From positions 80,422-122,538 of the forward strand of contig NZ_VTEH01000009.1 in the NCBI RefSeq assembly GCF_008180615.1: DNA of 42,117 bases, written 5' to 3'. The position numbers and the translations under genes were made by a program. Source of the stretch: Rossellomorea vietnamensis. GTDB taxonomy: Bacteria > Bacillota > Bacilli > Bacillales > Bacillaceae_B. The first letter of the stretch is position 1. Each line of letters starts with the position of its first letter. This document shows positions 15,054-23,599 of this stretch, one piece after another. A model generated the notes under the pieces. The model saw nothing but the letters and a program-made list of their open reading frames with translations. It was not told the origin of the DNA and did not search any database.

Positions 15054-16322
15054 TTAAGAAACAACTGCAGGCTGAACGTCATCAGCCTCCTTCATGAACT
15101 TAGGCAGGATAATCGTATAGAATACTCCTACCAGCATGAGGGATCCACCGACTATCCAATAGAGCATCTCGATGCTTAGAATGGCCGGGAAACTGACAGC
15201 GATGAAGCCCAGTGTTATGGATTGTGACAGCATCATAATCGGGCTGATCCACCCTTGTACGCGCCCCATCATCTTCGGCTCAATGATACTGGGCATCCAG
15301 CCGCCGATCGCTATGTTAACCAAAGGAAGTCCAAGGGCTGCAAGAAAGATGACGGACAAGAAGACCCAAGTTGACGTGGCAAAAGAGGACAAAATGATAA
15401 AGCTGCCCGATATCGTCAAGCCCGCGACAATCAACTGATGAAACTTAAATTTTTGAGTCAGCATGGATGCAATCACACTTCCGATTAGGACTCCTGCACC
15501 GAAGGCAATTCCAAGCAGAATCGAATATTCCTCATACATTTCCGGTGCCAGTTTGTATTTTAAAATGAAGATCGGCATAACGGAAAATCCTCCATTAACA
15601 ACACCGAAAACAAAAAATCCGCCTATGAGACTCATTAAGAGCTTATGATTAAAGATATACAGCATTCCCAGCTTGAAGTCCTTCATGATAAAAGAAAAGC
15701 TTAGGTCCTTCAATTTATGAGGGCCATTAGGCAGCCTTGCCTCTACAGGGACCTGACATCTTTTAATCAATATGGCGCTGATGATAAAACTAAGAGCATC
15801 CACCACTACAGCTCCATAGATTCCTGCAAGCCAGTAGATCAAGATGGCGATTCCATTTCCAAGAAGCATGAAGAGACTCATGACCATTTGATTCAGTCCG
15901 GCTGCGGTTGAATAATCATCCTTAGATAAGACGCCCTGCAAAATCCCCTGTTCAGCAGGAAAGAAAAACTTCTGAACTGCGCTTCTCAAAAACAGGATAA
16001 AGAATATAAAAGGCATCCATCCAATGAAAATCGCTCCTAAAAATACAACCGACAAGACGGCACTGATCGTATCACAGTAGTACGCGATTTTCTTCCTGTC
16101 CATCCTGTCAGCCAGAACTCCAACCAGAAAAAATACTGCAAGCGTCGGTACAGAATACATCATTTCTGTAAGGGTTGCATAGAAAGGTTGTTCTGAAAAG
16201 CGGTCCAGAAGGTAAAACATAAACGCCGTGAGTCCAATCACACTTCCCATATGCGAAGTGAAATTGGCGAAAAATAATTTAGTGAAAGTAGGATTTTGAA
16301 ATATTTCTTTAAATTTTTTCAT
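15054..16322 (-). CDS. MFS efflux transporter (macrolide-efflux-like)
   Basis: About 422 residues with the twelve-helix pattern of the major facilitator superfamily; the motif-A-like loop reads GVLADRMDRKKIAYYCD between helices 2 and 3. FFFPAEQGILQGVLSKDDYSTAAGLNQ is typical of the MefA/YkuC-like drug efflux group. The frame opens with a TTG at 16343, but GGGAG sits within that extension 10 nt before the ATG at 16322, which I take as the start (MKKFKEIFQNPTFTKLF). It is monocistronic with its own terminator. Substrate is unknown. Confidence 0.86.
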   Translation of the reverse strand: MKKFKEIFQNPTFTKLFFANFTSHMGSVIGLTAFMFYLLDRFSEQPFYATLTEMMYSVPTLAVFFLVGVLADRMDRKKIAYYCDTISAVLSVVFLGAIFIGWMPFIFFILFLRSAVQKFFFPAEQGILQGVLSKDDYSTAAGLNQMVMSLFMLLGNGIAILIYWLAGIYGAVVVDALSFIISAILIKRCQVPVEARLPNGPHKLKDLSFSFIMKDFKLGMLYIFNHKLLMSLIGGFFVFGVVNGGFSVMPIFILKYKLAPEMYEEYSILLGIAFGAGVLIGSVIASMLTQKFKFHQLIVAGLTISGSFIILSSFATSTWVFLSVIFLAALGLPLVNIAIGGWMPSIIEPKMMGRVQGWISPIMMLSQSITLGFIAVSFPAILSIEMLYWIVGGSLMLVGVFYTIILPKFMKEADDVQPAVVS

Positions 16323-16462
16323 TTCTTGATTTCTCCCATCCAATAATTTGACTTACCTTAATTGTAAGAAAATGGCGGGATTTTGTTCAGAGCCTTGTGA
16401 TGGTTTCTTTCTCCGTCTCGAGGCTGAAAGGATTTAGGTCTCAGCTTCGTTGAGACACTCAT

Positions 16463-17311
16463 CTATCCTTCCAGCGAGCCAAAAGCTGCTATTAAACTTT
16501 CAGCCAGCATTTCCTCTGTCCTGCGATCCTGGACAGAAACAGGGATGACTGCATGCTTGATTTTAAGGAGGGATAACAGTTGTTTTTCCAGCCCTGCCCG
16601 ATCCTCAAGAAGCTGCACCACTCCCTCTAACCCTTCCGGCAATGAATGGGCTTTTCCATATTCCTGTTTAGTGTAATAGCTGGAAACATGCTTGAACCAT
16701 TCAGGGGAACGTTGCATTTTCACATTTTCTATCACTTCCTTTATTGAAACAGGCTCCAGGTATATCACTAACGGGTTTAATTCTCGAATGACCTCCTCAA
16801 TCTCACTTATGAACTTTTTAATGCTATGACAAGATTCGTTGTATTTTGCCATCAGCATCGTTAGAGGATTCTGCATAAAGCAGCAATCCGTCACAACTAT
16901 AAAGTCTTCAGCCCTAACTTTTTCAACAAATGTACTCCATCTATTCAATATTAATTCCTTATAGAGCTCCGGCGGCATTTCGTACACATCATATTTACTA
17001 AGCTCAGCTGTACATTCACTTGTAAGTTCACCCGCGTGCGACAATTTATAATACGGAATCAGCACACCTGCTTGAGTTCCTTTATACTGTTGAAAAGATT
17101 TCTTCTCCTTCAATTCAGGAAATTTAATGGATAATCCCCCCAGCTGATCAGCAGAAACAAAAGCAGTTGCTTCAAAATCAGCCGGATGGTCAAGGTCGCC
17201 CTCTAAATATACCTTCGTTCGATTTCCTTGATCCTCAAGCTGCTTTTCAATGTATCCGCAAGCGGTTGTCTTTCCTGATCCGGGAATTCCCTCTACCAAA
17301 ATCAGTTTCAT
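16463..17311 (-). CDS. P-loop NTPase, thymidylate-kinase-like, unknown function
   Basis: About 282 residues. The N-terminus MKLILVEGIPGSGKTTACGYI is a Walker A P-loop of the nucleoside/thymidylate kinase type, and FIVVTDCCFMQNPLTMLMAKY plus LVIYLEPVSIKEVIENV fit the kinase-fold core; a lid-like helix region follows. GGAGGAG stands inside an upstream extension of the frame (to 17329) and 6 nt before the ATG at 17311, which decides the start. Related proteins occur as uncharacterised genes in bacilli. No substrate can be named. Confidence 0.75.
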   Translation of the reverse strand: MKLILVEGIPGSGKTTACGYIEKQLEDQGNRTKVYLEGDLDHPADFEATAFVSADQLGGLSIKFPELKEKKSFQQYKGTQAGVLIPYYKLSHAGELTSECTAELSKYDVYEMPPELYKELILNRWSTFVEKVRAEDFIVVTDCCFMQNPLTMLMAKYNESCHSIKKFISEIEEVIRELNPLVIYLEPVSIKEVIENVKMQRSPEWFKHVSSYYTKQEYGKAHSLPEGLEGVVQLLEDRAGLEKQLLSLLKIKHAVIPVSVQDRRTEEMLAESLIAAFGSLEG

Positions 17312-17396
17312 ATTTTCTCCTCCTAACATTATTAGCTTTATTCTTTCATGAATTGTTCATTTCCTTCTTTTTAATAATTTAACGCTTTAAAGCACC

Positions 17397-17415
17397 AAAA
17401 GGGACTGTCCCTTTT
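17397..17415. repeat. 19-bp palindrome AAAAGGGACTGTCCCTTTT
   Basis: Perfect palindrome around a central T, followed by AATACGGTAAAGTATGAA. Variants of the same GGGACTGTCCC / TTAACGTATTAA / AAAGTATGAA cassette recur at 40080-40300. Confidence 0.75.
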
Positions 17416-17462
17416 AATACGGTAAAGTATGAAAGAAACCTTAGTTTACAGGGATTTACAAT

Positions 17463-17488
17463 GTTTAAGGAGAATCCGGCGGGGGTAC
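17463..17488 (+). promoter_or_regulatory. SigB-type promoter
   Basis: GTTTAA (17463-17468), 14 nt, GGGTAC (17483-17488), very close to the SigB consensus GTTTAA-N(12-15)-GGGTAT. It lies about 75 nt upstream of the 22-residue membrane peptide gene and may also feed the universal stress gene beyond. Confidence 0.75.
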
Positions 17489-17564
17489 TACCTAATTAAG
17501 TGCAGAATACAAAACAAGATGTCAACTAATTAACTTATTTATCTAAAGACGAGGTGAGTTTTTC

Positions 17565-17633
17565 ATGATCCGTACAATTCTAATGATCATCGGAGCGATT
17601 GTAGTAATCGGTGCGATTCTTGCATTAATTTAA
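17565..17633 (+). CDS. 22-residue single-pass membrane peptide
   Basis: ATG after GAGGTGAG (8-nt spacing) opens a 22-codon frame starting MIRTILMIIGAIVVIG and consisting, apart from Arg3 and Thr4, of hydrophobic residues and Gly, so a single transmembrane helix. It has its own SigB-type promoter and a strong terminator 11 nt after the stop, making it a complete transcription unit. I do not recognise the family. By analogy with other tiny stress-induced membrane peptides it may tune a membrane protein or act as a toxin; neither is shown. Confidence 0.78.
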   Translation: MIRTILMIIGAIVVIGAILALI

Positions 17634-17643
17634 TTTTTTTCTG

Positions 17644-17691
17644 AAGGAATGATGGAGCAGCTATGAATGTAGTAAACCATCATTCCTTTTT
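17644..17691 (+). terminator. Terminator of the 22-residue peptide gene
   Basis: AAGGAATGATGG pairs with CCATCATTCCTT (12 bp, perfect) across a 21-nt loop and is followed by TTT. Confidence 0.85.
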
Positions 17692-17777
17692 GGATTCCTT
17701 TAATGGAATAAGGGCTTCATTCAGGAAATAAGCGGCAGCATACTAAACTAATACATTTCAATAAGAGGTGAAAGCGG

Positions 17778-18287
17778 ATGTTTAAAAATATTATACTTGC
17801 ATATGACCATACTGACGGGAGCAGGAAGGCTCTTGAAAAGTCAATCGAATTACTTGCTCATAATAAAGAGGCTAACCTGACCGTTGTCCATGTCGCGGAT
17901 AAAAGCGATTATAAAGACGAACAGGGAACGGAACAGTTCACACGTTCACTTGATGTCACCCATACCGGACTAAGTTCTCTTGATGCACAGAACCTGCCGC
18001 ATAGTTATGACAATAAAATTGAAGATCGCCACCCAATCAAAAAGCAGAAAAACGCAGATGAATTTAAAGCTGTTAGAGAAGATCTTGAATCGAGAGGGAT
18101 TCATGCAAATTATGAATTGCTTACAGGTTCAGAGGCAGACAGCATTTGCAGCTATGCAAATGACCATGAAGCAGATATCATTGTCGTAGGGAACAGCAGC
18201 AAAACAGGCATAAAAAAATGGTTCCTTGGAAGCGTCAGTGAGAAGATTTCACACAACTGTTCAAGCAGTATTCTAATCGTTAAATAA
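17778..18287 (+). CDS. Universal stress protein (UspA family)
   Basis: A 169-residue UspA-fold protein: N-terminal KNIILAYDHTDGSRKALEKSIELL, central NLTVVHVAD, and C-terminal ADIIVVGNSSKTGIKKWFLGSVSEKISHNCSSSILIVK. The ATP-loop pattern G-x2-G-x9-G(S/T) is only partly kept (second Gly is Ser), so nucleotide binding is uncertain. A longer, charged middle section (residues 45-95) makes it larger than the usual 140-150. AGAGGTG precedes ATG. The SigB-type promoter upstream of the preceding small gene suggests general-stress control, though a strong terminator lies between. Confidence 0.9.
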   Translation: MFKNIILAYDHTDGSRKALEKSIELLAHNKEANLTVVHVADKSDYKDEQGTEQFTRSLDVTHTGLSSLDAQNLPHSYDNKIEDRHPIKKQKNADEFKAVREDLESRGIHANYELLTGSEADSICSYANDHEADIIVVGNSSKTGIKKWFLGSVSEKISHNCSSSILIVK

Positions 18288-18299
18288 TCAAATCATAAA

Positions 18300-18416
18300 G
18301 AAAAAGGCTGTCTCATCAAGGATGACACCACAAAACGGATACCGCTATGAAAGAAGGACTCATTCCTTCATGGCAGGAAAGCTATGGTGCCTTTCCTTAT
18401 TTGAGACAGCCTTTTT
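18300..18416. terminator. Foldback element serving as bidirectional terminator
   Basis: Outer arms AAAAAGGCTGTCTCATCAAGG and TTATTTGAGACAGCCTTTTT pair, with an inner hairpin of ATGAAAGAAGG/TCCTTCAT. T-runs occur on both strands, between the convergent usp and XRE genes. At 117 bp it is larger than a simple terminator and may be a small foldback insertion. Confidence 0.75.
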
Positions 18417-18885
18417 ACATTTCCCGATCCTGCTGGGCAAGGAGATCATTCATCCGGTCCTTTGCCATTTTTTTATCAAACGTACTGTAAATGCGATAAT
18501 AATCTTCATCCAAAATACGATAGTGGTTGCTGATGAGATTCTGCTGAAGAATATACCCGCCGTCTTTATTGACTTCTTTCCACCAAATTTTCCCGCCAAG
18601 GGTTTTTTCTTTACGGTAATCAATATCTTCCCTTGCAATGACCTCGATGACTTCAAGAGGGTCACCTCCAAAAGAATTCATCAGGGTTTCACTGCTGCGA
18701 AAAAGCGCACAAACCGCAACGATTGTTGTCCATCCCGCTACCAGCCTGCCTTTTTCGATTTGTACCAGGGTTTTCTTGGAAACTCCAATAACAGAGGCCA
18801 TCCTATCCTGAGTATATCCGGCTTCGGCCCGGATTACTTTCAATTTTTCAGAAACCAGCAGAATCAATTCTTCTTTTGTCATCAC
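18415..18885 (-). CDS. XRE-family transcriptional regulator
   Basis: A 156-residue protein with an N-terminal Cro/C1 helix-turn-helix (KLKVIRAEAGYTQDRMASVIGVSKKTLVQIEKGR, about residues 14-47). The C-terminal half (IWWKEVNKDGGYILQQNLISNHYRILDEDYYRIYSTF) is a separate domain that I do not recognise. The gene stands alone, convergent with the usp gene, and shares with it the foldback terminator. Its targets are unknown. Confidence 0.85.
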   Translation of the reverse strand: MMTKEELILLVSEKLKVIRAEAGYTQDRMASVIGVSKKTLVQIEKGRLVAGWTTIVAVCALFRSSETLMNSFGGDPLEVIEVIAREDIDYRKEKTLGGKIWWKEVNKDGGYILQQNLISNHYRILDEDYYRIYSTFDKKMAKDRMNDLLAQQDREM

Positions 18886-19258
18886 AGACCCACCTTCCAG
18901 TCATCCTTTAGTGTAATTTTACAACAACTATAAAGCTTTGACCATTTTACTTTTATTAAATAGTAATCGGATACTACTGACAGAATTTTTATTAAGCAAT
19001 TCTTTTATAACCGCTATAAATGGAATGAATTTATTTACTAATATCCAATTTAAAGGGCTGATAATCTAGTAATTTAAGACATTAATTTTTGATTTAACGG
19101 TTATTTTCAGATAATTTTGGTGTTTTTTCCAATTCCCTCTATAAAAAATCCTTGATTAAAGATATATTAAGATTAGAGGTTTTACCAAAAGTATTATATA
19201 AAGATAAGAAGTCATACCCTTACAATGTAAATTTACTTTGATGATTAGAGGTGAGAAC
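18886..19258. other. AT-rich intergenic region between divergent genes
   Basis: Divergent upstream region of the XRE gene (minus) and the histidine kinase (plus). I see no confident promoter boxes, repeat or RNA; several TATAAA/TATATT-like stretches are expected by composition. Confidence 0.4.
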
Positions 19259-20371
19259 ATGTCTCCTGTAAAAAAAGAAGTGATTAATTTCTTTATTGAC
19301 CATAAAGCAGAAATTCTAAAAGGGTGGACCGATCAGCTTTCTCCTTCAGACTCTAATTTCACAAAAGAACAAATCATTGACCACGGCCTTCAAGTCTTTG
19401 AAAAATTCATTGAAGGTTTTCATCTCCCGCAGACGGATTTAGATCCCTATGTCCAGGAAGAAGCGTATAGAATTGCCAAAAAGAGGCTCGAGGCTGAAAC
19501 CAATATCGGGGAATTTGTTTATAACTTGAATCTCGGCAGATCTGAAGTCCTCAAGCACTTAGGAGGCTTAAGCAGTGAATGGGCGGATTTACAGCGCATA
19601 ATTAATAAGATAAATTTTTTCTTCGATAAATTTACATATTATACAGTATCACACTACTCCCATATGAAGGATCAGATTATCAAAGAAAAAGAGCAATATA
19701 TCGATTCTCATCATGAAGACAGACTATCGCTGTTAGGCAAAATGACGTCCAGCTTTGTTCACGAGTTCAGAAACCCGCTAACTTCCATCAATGGATTCAT
19801 TCAGCTTTTAAAAGCGGATAATCCAAATCTTTCTTACTTAGACATCATCTCGTCCGAACTTGATCAGCTTAACTTCAGAATCTCCCAATTTTTGCTGCTT
19901 TCCAAAAAGTCTTCCGTCATGACCGAAAAGACTTCATTCTCCCTCAATGGATTAATTACAGAGGCGCTTGCTTTCTTGTATCCTAGAATCCTTGAAGTCA
20001 ACGTCACTATCATTAAAAATTTTGAAGAAGAATTTGAAATGATGGGCTGGAAAGAGGAGTTCAGGCAAGTCCTTATCAATATCATTTTTAATGCCATTGA
20101 TGTATTGAGCACCAGGGAAGCAGACCCTCGGATCTGGATAGATACGACCTTACAGGGCAGCTCCTTCTGCCTCACCATCACCAACAACGGTGACAAAATT
20201 CCTGACGAAATACTCTCCAGTATCTTTGAGCCGTTTGTCACCTCAAAGAAAGATGGAACCGGCCTTGGACTATTTATCTGCAATGAAATTGTCGAGAAGC
20301 ATGGTGGTAAGCTTACTTGTCATTCCACTGATGAATCCACTTCATTTATTATTACTTTGTCAGCAAAGTAG
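19259..20371 (+). CDS. Cytosolic histidine kinase with RsbRD-like N-terminal domain
   Basis: A 370-residue soluble kinase. Residues 1-140 are helical and resemble the RsbR/RsbRD N-terminal (globin-like) sensor domain; HisKA holds the phospho-acceptor H168 in SSFVHEFRNPLTSINGF; the ATPase domain has the N box (INIIFNAIDVL) and G boxes (FVTSKKDGTGLGLFIC). HisKA sequence is close to sporulation kinases (KinA-E class). No response regulator gene is adjacent, so it is an orphan that could feed the Spo0F phosphorelay; that is inference. AGAGGTGAG before the ATG at 19259 decides the start over an upstream TTG at 19238. Confidence 0.88.
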   Translation: MSPVKKEVINFFIDHKAEILKGWTDQLSPSDSNFTKEQIIDHGLQVFEKFIEGFHLPQTDLDPYVQEEAYRIAKKRLEAETNIGEFVYNLNLGRSEVLKHLGGLSSEWADLQRIINKINFFFDKFTYYTVSHYSHMKDQIIKEKEQYIDSHHEDRLSLLGKMTSSFVHEFRNPLTSINGFIQLLKADNPNLSYLDIISSELDQLNFRISQFLLLSKKSSVMTEKTSFSLNGLITEALAFLYPRILEVNVTIIKNFEEEFEMMGWKEEFRQVLINIIFNAIDVLSTREADPRIWIDTTLQGSSFCLTITNNGDKIPDEILSSIFEPFVTSKKDGTGLGLFICNEIVEKHGGKLTCHSTDESTSFIITLSAK

Positions 20372-20420
20372 AAGGGCCGGTCTTTTTGAAGAAGCCTCTT
20401 CGAAAGACAGCCCGAATCTT

Positions 20421-21089
20421 TTACCGTTTATAGATTTCAAGCGAAGATGATTTGGTGCATCTATTTCTTTCAAAAACCTTTTTCATCGGCAGATTGTCCG
20501 AGTCAGTGACGCCTGCATAAACCTTTGCGTTAAGGCTCTTTAAAGAGGCTAAGGCAGTTTTGTGGATTTCCGCAGCATATCCACAGCCTCTGAAGTAAGG
20601 CATGATCCCAAAAAAGAAAAGCCTGCCCTCATCCTCAGTGTGTGGTTCTATATGAGGAATATAGAGTCCAGCGGCCTTTCCTCCCACTCTTACAAGAATT
20701 ATCTTGTACTTGTCTGGCGCAACCTCAGAAGTAAGTGATTCTATTATATTTTCCGCTTCCTGCCGGTCATCCAGGATGTCTGTCAAACAGCTTAATGTTG
20801 TCTCAGCCTCTGGATCTTCGATAATTGAAAGAATTGAATCTGACGCCCCACCGGAGATATCCTCCAAATTCCTGAAGTAGACTTCCCTTTCCTTTACTTT
20901 ATTAAATCCTAAGTATTTTAATTTTTCCGAGCAGCCAAATCCGGCAGGTACCGCCACTGTTACTCTCTTCTTCTCAGTAAGACTAAGAAGAAATTCTAAA
21001 TGTTCAAATTCTTTATCACTGATTATTTTCGCTTTTCCATTCCATTCAAACGTGCTGTACCCCTCGCCCTCGAGCAATTTCCAATTCAT
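20421..21089 (-). CDS. GNAT family N-acetyltransferase
   Basis: About 222 residues; the GNAT core is in the C-terminal half with KIILVRVGGKAAGLYIPHIEP, motif A region LFFFGIMPYFRGCGYAAEIHKTAL (the R-G-x-G-x-A acetyl-CoA loop) and VTDSDNLPMKKVFERNRC. The N-terminal part is divergent and may set substrate choice. GGAGGTG lies 8 nt before the ATG at 21089, which I prefer to the overlapping GTG at 21098. The gene is convergent with the kinase. Substrate unknown. Confidence 0.82.
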   Translation of the reverse strand: MNWKLLEGEGYSTFEWNGKAKIISDKEFEHLEFLLSLTEKKRVTVAVPAGFGCSEKLKYLGFNKVKEREVYFRNLEDISGGASDSILSIIEDPEAETTLSCLTDILDDRQEAENIIESLTSEVAPDKYKIILVRVGGKAAGLYIPHIEPHTEDEGRLFFFGIMPYFRGCGYAAEIHKTALASLKSLNAKVYAGVTDSDNLPMKKVFERNRCTKSSSLEIYKR

Positions 21090-21231
21090 AAAATTCACCT
21101 CCGCTTCATCAACCTTTTACTTAATCGTAAAATAGCGGGAAGTAAATTCCAATTAATTTATTCTAATTTATGAGTATTTTCACCTGAAAAGGGTATTGAC
21201 TACTAACTTAATAAGAAAGGACTTCAATAGA

Positions 21232-21663
21232 ATGACACAGAACGAAATATATTTTTTGTCTCCCAGTCACCAAAGAAGTCTAATGGCAGAAGGGTGGGCT
21301 CAGATACTGGATATTTCCGGCTGGAAATTCGACAGCGGCGGATGGTCAAGCACAGATTCCAGCCCTTTCAGTGTGGAAGCCATGAAAGAGCTCTGTATAG
21401 ACATCTCTAAGAAAAAGAGAAAAAGAGCAGATTCCCATAAACTTAAGGAAGCTTCTGTCATCATTGCCATCCATGATTTCGAAGAGGATCTTGACTTTGA
21501 GATTCCTCCGCACTGCCAAAATAAAGTCGTCCATTGGAACTTGCCCAATCCTAAAAAAAGAGCGAAAACTCCAATAGAAGAATGGGTTTTTTACCAGGAA
21601 ATTTGTGATTCGCTCGCTTTAAAAGTAAAGAGTCTTAAAGACGTATTAAATACGATCACATAA
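21232..21663 (+). CDS. Arsenate-reductase-like protein lacking the catalytic cysteine
   Basis: A 143-residue protein aligning with thioredoxin-coupled ArsC of the low-molecular-weight phosphatase fold: LMAEGWAQILDISGWKFDSGGW, AVEAMKELCIDIS-like segment, and VVHWNLPNPKKR...EEWVFYQEICDSL match the family in order and spacing. The phosphate loop C-x5-R, however, reads L9-SPSHQ-R15: the nucleophilic Cys is Leu while the Arg stays. The two resolving Cys of ArsC are also absent (IAIHDFEEDLDF). It should be inactive as a reductase or phosphatase, so a binding role is likely. AAAGGA precedes the ATG at 21232; the frame is open from a TTG at 21196. Confidence 0.8.
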   Translation: MTQNEIYFLSPSHQRSLMAEGWAQILDISGWKFDSGGWSSTDSSPFSVEAMKELCIDISKKKRKRADSHKLKEASVIIAIHDFEEDLDFEIPPHCQNKVVHWNLPNPKKRAKTPIEEWVFYQEICDSLALKVKSLKDVLNTIT

Positions 21664-21665
21664 AT

Positions 21666-21703
21666 AACCACCTCGTCACTTTGATGACCAGGTGGTTTTC
21701 TTT
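21666..21703 (+). terminator. Terminator of the ArsC-like gene
   Basis: AACCACCT/AGGTGGTT stem followed by TTCTTTG. Confidence 0.85.
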
Positions 21704-21743
21704 GTAGTTGTATTTGTAACTAAGTTGGATTTCAGCAAAGTTC

Positions 21744-21876
21744 TTATAAGAGGCTCTTTTCGTAAACTTTGTTGCTATTTAATACTTATTCCGTGAAATA
21801 TCAATCTCAAGAAGGGAAAAGTCCGGCTCTTGGGATCTTTCCGAATGCAACAATATATTTGTAAACAGCCTTATAA
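21744..21876. repeat. Terminal-inverted-repeat element related to repeat family 1
   Basis: A 133-bp element whose ends, TTATAAGAGGCTCTTTTCG... and ...TTTGTAAACAGCCTTATAA, form a roughly 30-bp imperfect inverted repeat (shared GGCT-TTT-C and TTTGTTGC blocks). The ends match those of family 1, but the core is different, with a small CTCAAGA/CTCTTGGGA hairpin. Confidence 0.7.
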
Positions 21877-21943
21877 AAACAGCCCAATTGACATCCGCGG
21901 CTTAACTAATCAAATTCAAAGGCGCTCTTAAAATTATTTTAAT

Positions 21944-22972
21944 TTACGTAAAATACTCCAGCTTCGCATCTGGAAAAAATTTTTCCATGTAACCGTATAA
22001 GTTGTCCTTGATATCCTGCTCTTCATCTTTTTGATAAATGTACTTGCCTATCCCATATTTCCCCCATTTGTACCTTCTTTGATTTTCATCAAGCTCTAAC
22101 TTGGTCATTGGATAGTTTTTCTCAATGACACGCTTGGCCGGCTTGGTGAAACGATGCTGGATGAATTCAAAAGTAAGATCTTTCTTCGCATAGTCCGGGA
22201 GTTCCGCATCCAGGCGCTCGAACATATGGTGATAGCCCTCTTCCCAGCCTTCATGAAGATAGATTGGCGCAACGATAAAGCCAAGCGGATACCCTGCTCT
22301 CGCTACCTTTCCAGCTGCTTCGATCCTTTTGGCAAGCGGCGATGTTCCAGGTTCAAAGTTTTTAATAACATAGTCTGCATTGATACTGAAGCGAAATCTT
22401 GTTTTTCCATTATGCTTAGCATCCAGCAAGTGATCGACATGATGAAATTTGGTTACAAACCTTAACTTGCCGTACTCCGATTCCCCAAAATGTTCAATGG
22501 CTCTTTTTAAAGAATGAGTCAAGTGGTCAATCCCGACAATATCGGATGTACAGGCTGCCTCAAACCTGGTGAATTCGGGGGCTCGTTCTTTCATATAGTT
22601 ATCCGCCGCATCTAGAATTTCATCTACATTAACATAGGTTCGTATGTACGGCTTGCTTCCCATCGTGGTTTGCAGATAACAATAGTGGCAATGTCCCATA
22701 CAACCTGTTGCAAATGGAATGGCATATTCTGCAGAGGGCTTCGAAGTATCGAATTTAAGTGTTTTTCTTACACCTACAACCAAAGTCGATTTCGCCACAC
22801 GGTATTTCTGGAAGTGATTATCTCCAGGCAGATTCCGGACCTGATTATGTGAAGTCGTTTCTCGGATTTCGATATCAAGCTTTTCAAATTTCTCTTTCAA
22901 CTCTTTCCCGAGAGGATATTCAAGTGCTCCCGGTTCAATATATACTAACTGAGGCATAAATGGTTTAATCAT
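21944..22972 (-). CDS. splB: Spore photoproduct lyase SplB
   Basis: A 342-residue radical-SAM enzyme, the same length as B. subtilis SplB, which reverts the thymine dimer spore photoproduct during germination. The iron-sulfur cluster motif is CMGHCHYC (C91, C95, C98), and the hydrogen-atom donor Cys141 (AACTSDIVG) is present at the same number as in B. subtilis. It follows splA in the splAB operon with an 11-nt gap. Expression is expected in the forespore. A spore-former is therefore certain. Confidence 0.97.
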   Translation of the reverse strand: MIKPFMPQLVYIEPGALEYPLGKELKEKFEKLDIEIRETTSHNQVRNLPGDNHFQKYRVAKSTLVVGVRKTLKFDTSKPSAEYAIPFATGCMGHCHYCYLQTTMGSKPYIRTYVNVDEILDAADNYMKERAPEFTRFEAACTSDIVGIDHLTHSLKRAIEHFGESEYGKLRFVTKFHHVDHLLDAKHNGKTRFRFSINADYVIKNFEPGTSPLAKRIEAAGKVARAGYPLGFIVAPIYLHEGWEEGYHHMFERLDAELPDYAKKDLTFEFIQHRFTKPAKRVIEKNYPMTKLELDENQRRYKWGKYGIGKYIYQKDEEQDIKDNLYGYMEKFFPDAKLEYFT

Positions 22973-22983
22973 ATCATGCCCTC

Positions 22984-23229
22984 CTATACATCGCCGAAAT
23001 AGCTTTGATAGGCCTGTTCAGCTTGGTCGGCCGTCTGGTAAACAGCTATTTCATCATCCAGCGGATAATAGGTTTCATATAAAAATAAGGCAAGCTGAGA
23101 TGGATCTTCAGGATTGTGGACCACAGCAGCTTCCTGAATATTCGCCACACTTTGAGTATGAGGATTTCGATACATCACATATACAACATCCCCCGCTTGA
23201 TAAGGAGACAATTCATTATTTAAATCCAT
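22984..23229 (-). CDS. splA: SplA, regulator of splAB
   Basis: An 81-residue small protein matching B. subtilis SplA, a negative regulator of spl expression: YQAGDVVYVMYRNPHTQSVANIQEAAVVH and ALFLYETYYPLDDE are shared. It lies directly upstream of splB. AAAGGATG is placed 8 nt before the ATG. A SigG-like -10 (CATACTG) with an adjoining TGAATA occurs at about 23254-23268 on the minus strand, but the spacing of a full forespore promoter is not convincing. Confidence 0.93.
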   Translation of the reverse strand: MDLNNELSPYQAGDVVYVMYRNPHTQSVANIQEAAVVHNPEDPSQLALFLYETYYPLDDEIAVYQTADQAEQAYQSYFGDV

Positions 23230-23428
23230 CTAAAAAACATCCTTTCGAATAAACAGTATGTATTCATTTTTCCTAAAGGATCTGTTTTTTATAGGTGGGT
23301 TTTTCTGGGTTTATAGTAAACGAGCTCTTTGCATTGCTCTTTTCTCAAAAAATGCGGATGTTTAAAATAATGGATTTCCGCTCCAGGTGTTCGACTCCGC
23401 GGGGCGGGCGGTGAGCCTCCTCGGCTTC

Positions 23429-23579
23429 ATAAAAAGCGGAAGCGGCCGTTCAGCACTGTACGGATTTAAGGGCTCCTGCATGAGATAAAGGAATCACGAA
23501 GAGCGAGAGCGTTTCGATGATGACTTATCGCAAGGAAGGAGACCGAAATCCGCTAGGTGCTGGCCGCTGGAACTGGATT
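23429..23579. repeat. Repeat family 3 insertion, first copy
   Basis: About 151 bp from CATAAAAAGCGGAAGCGGCC to GGCCGCTGGAACTGGATT, with AGCGGCC/GGCCGCT near the ends, inserted in the core of family 1 copy D. Its borders are shared with the second copy at 23600. Confidence 0.75.
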
Positions 23580-23599
23580 CGCCTGCGGGCTCTCACCTG

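Noticed and set aside
23254..23268. SigG promoter of splA
   Set aside because: TGAATA and CATACTG are present but adjacent rather than 17-18 nt apart, so they cannot be the -35 and -10 of one promoter.
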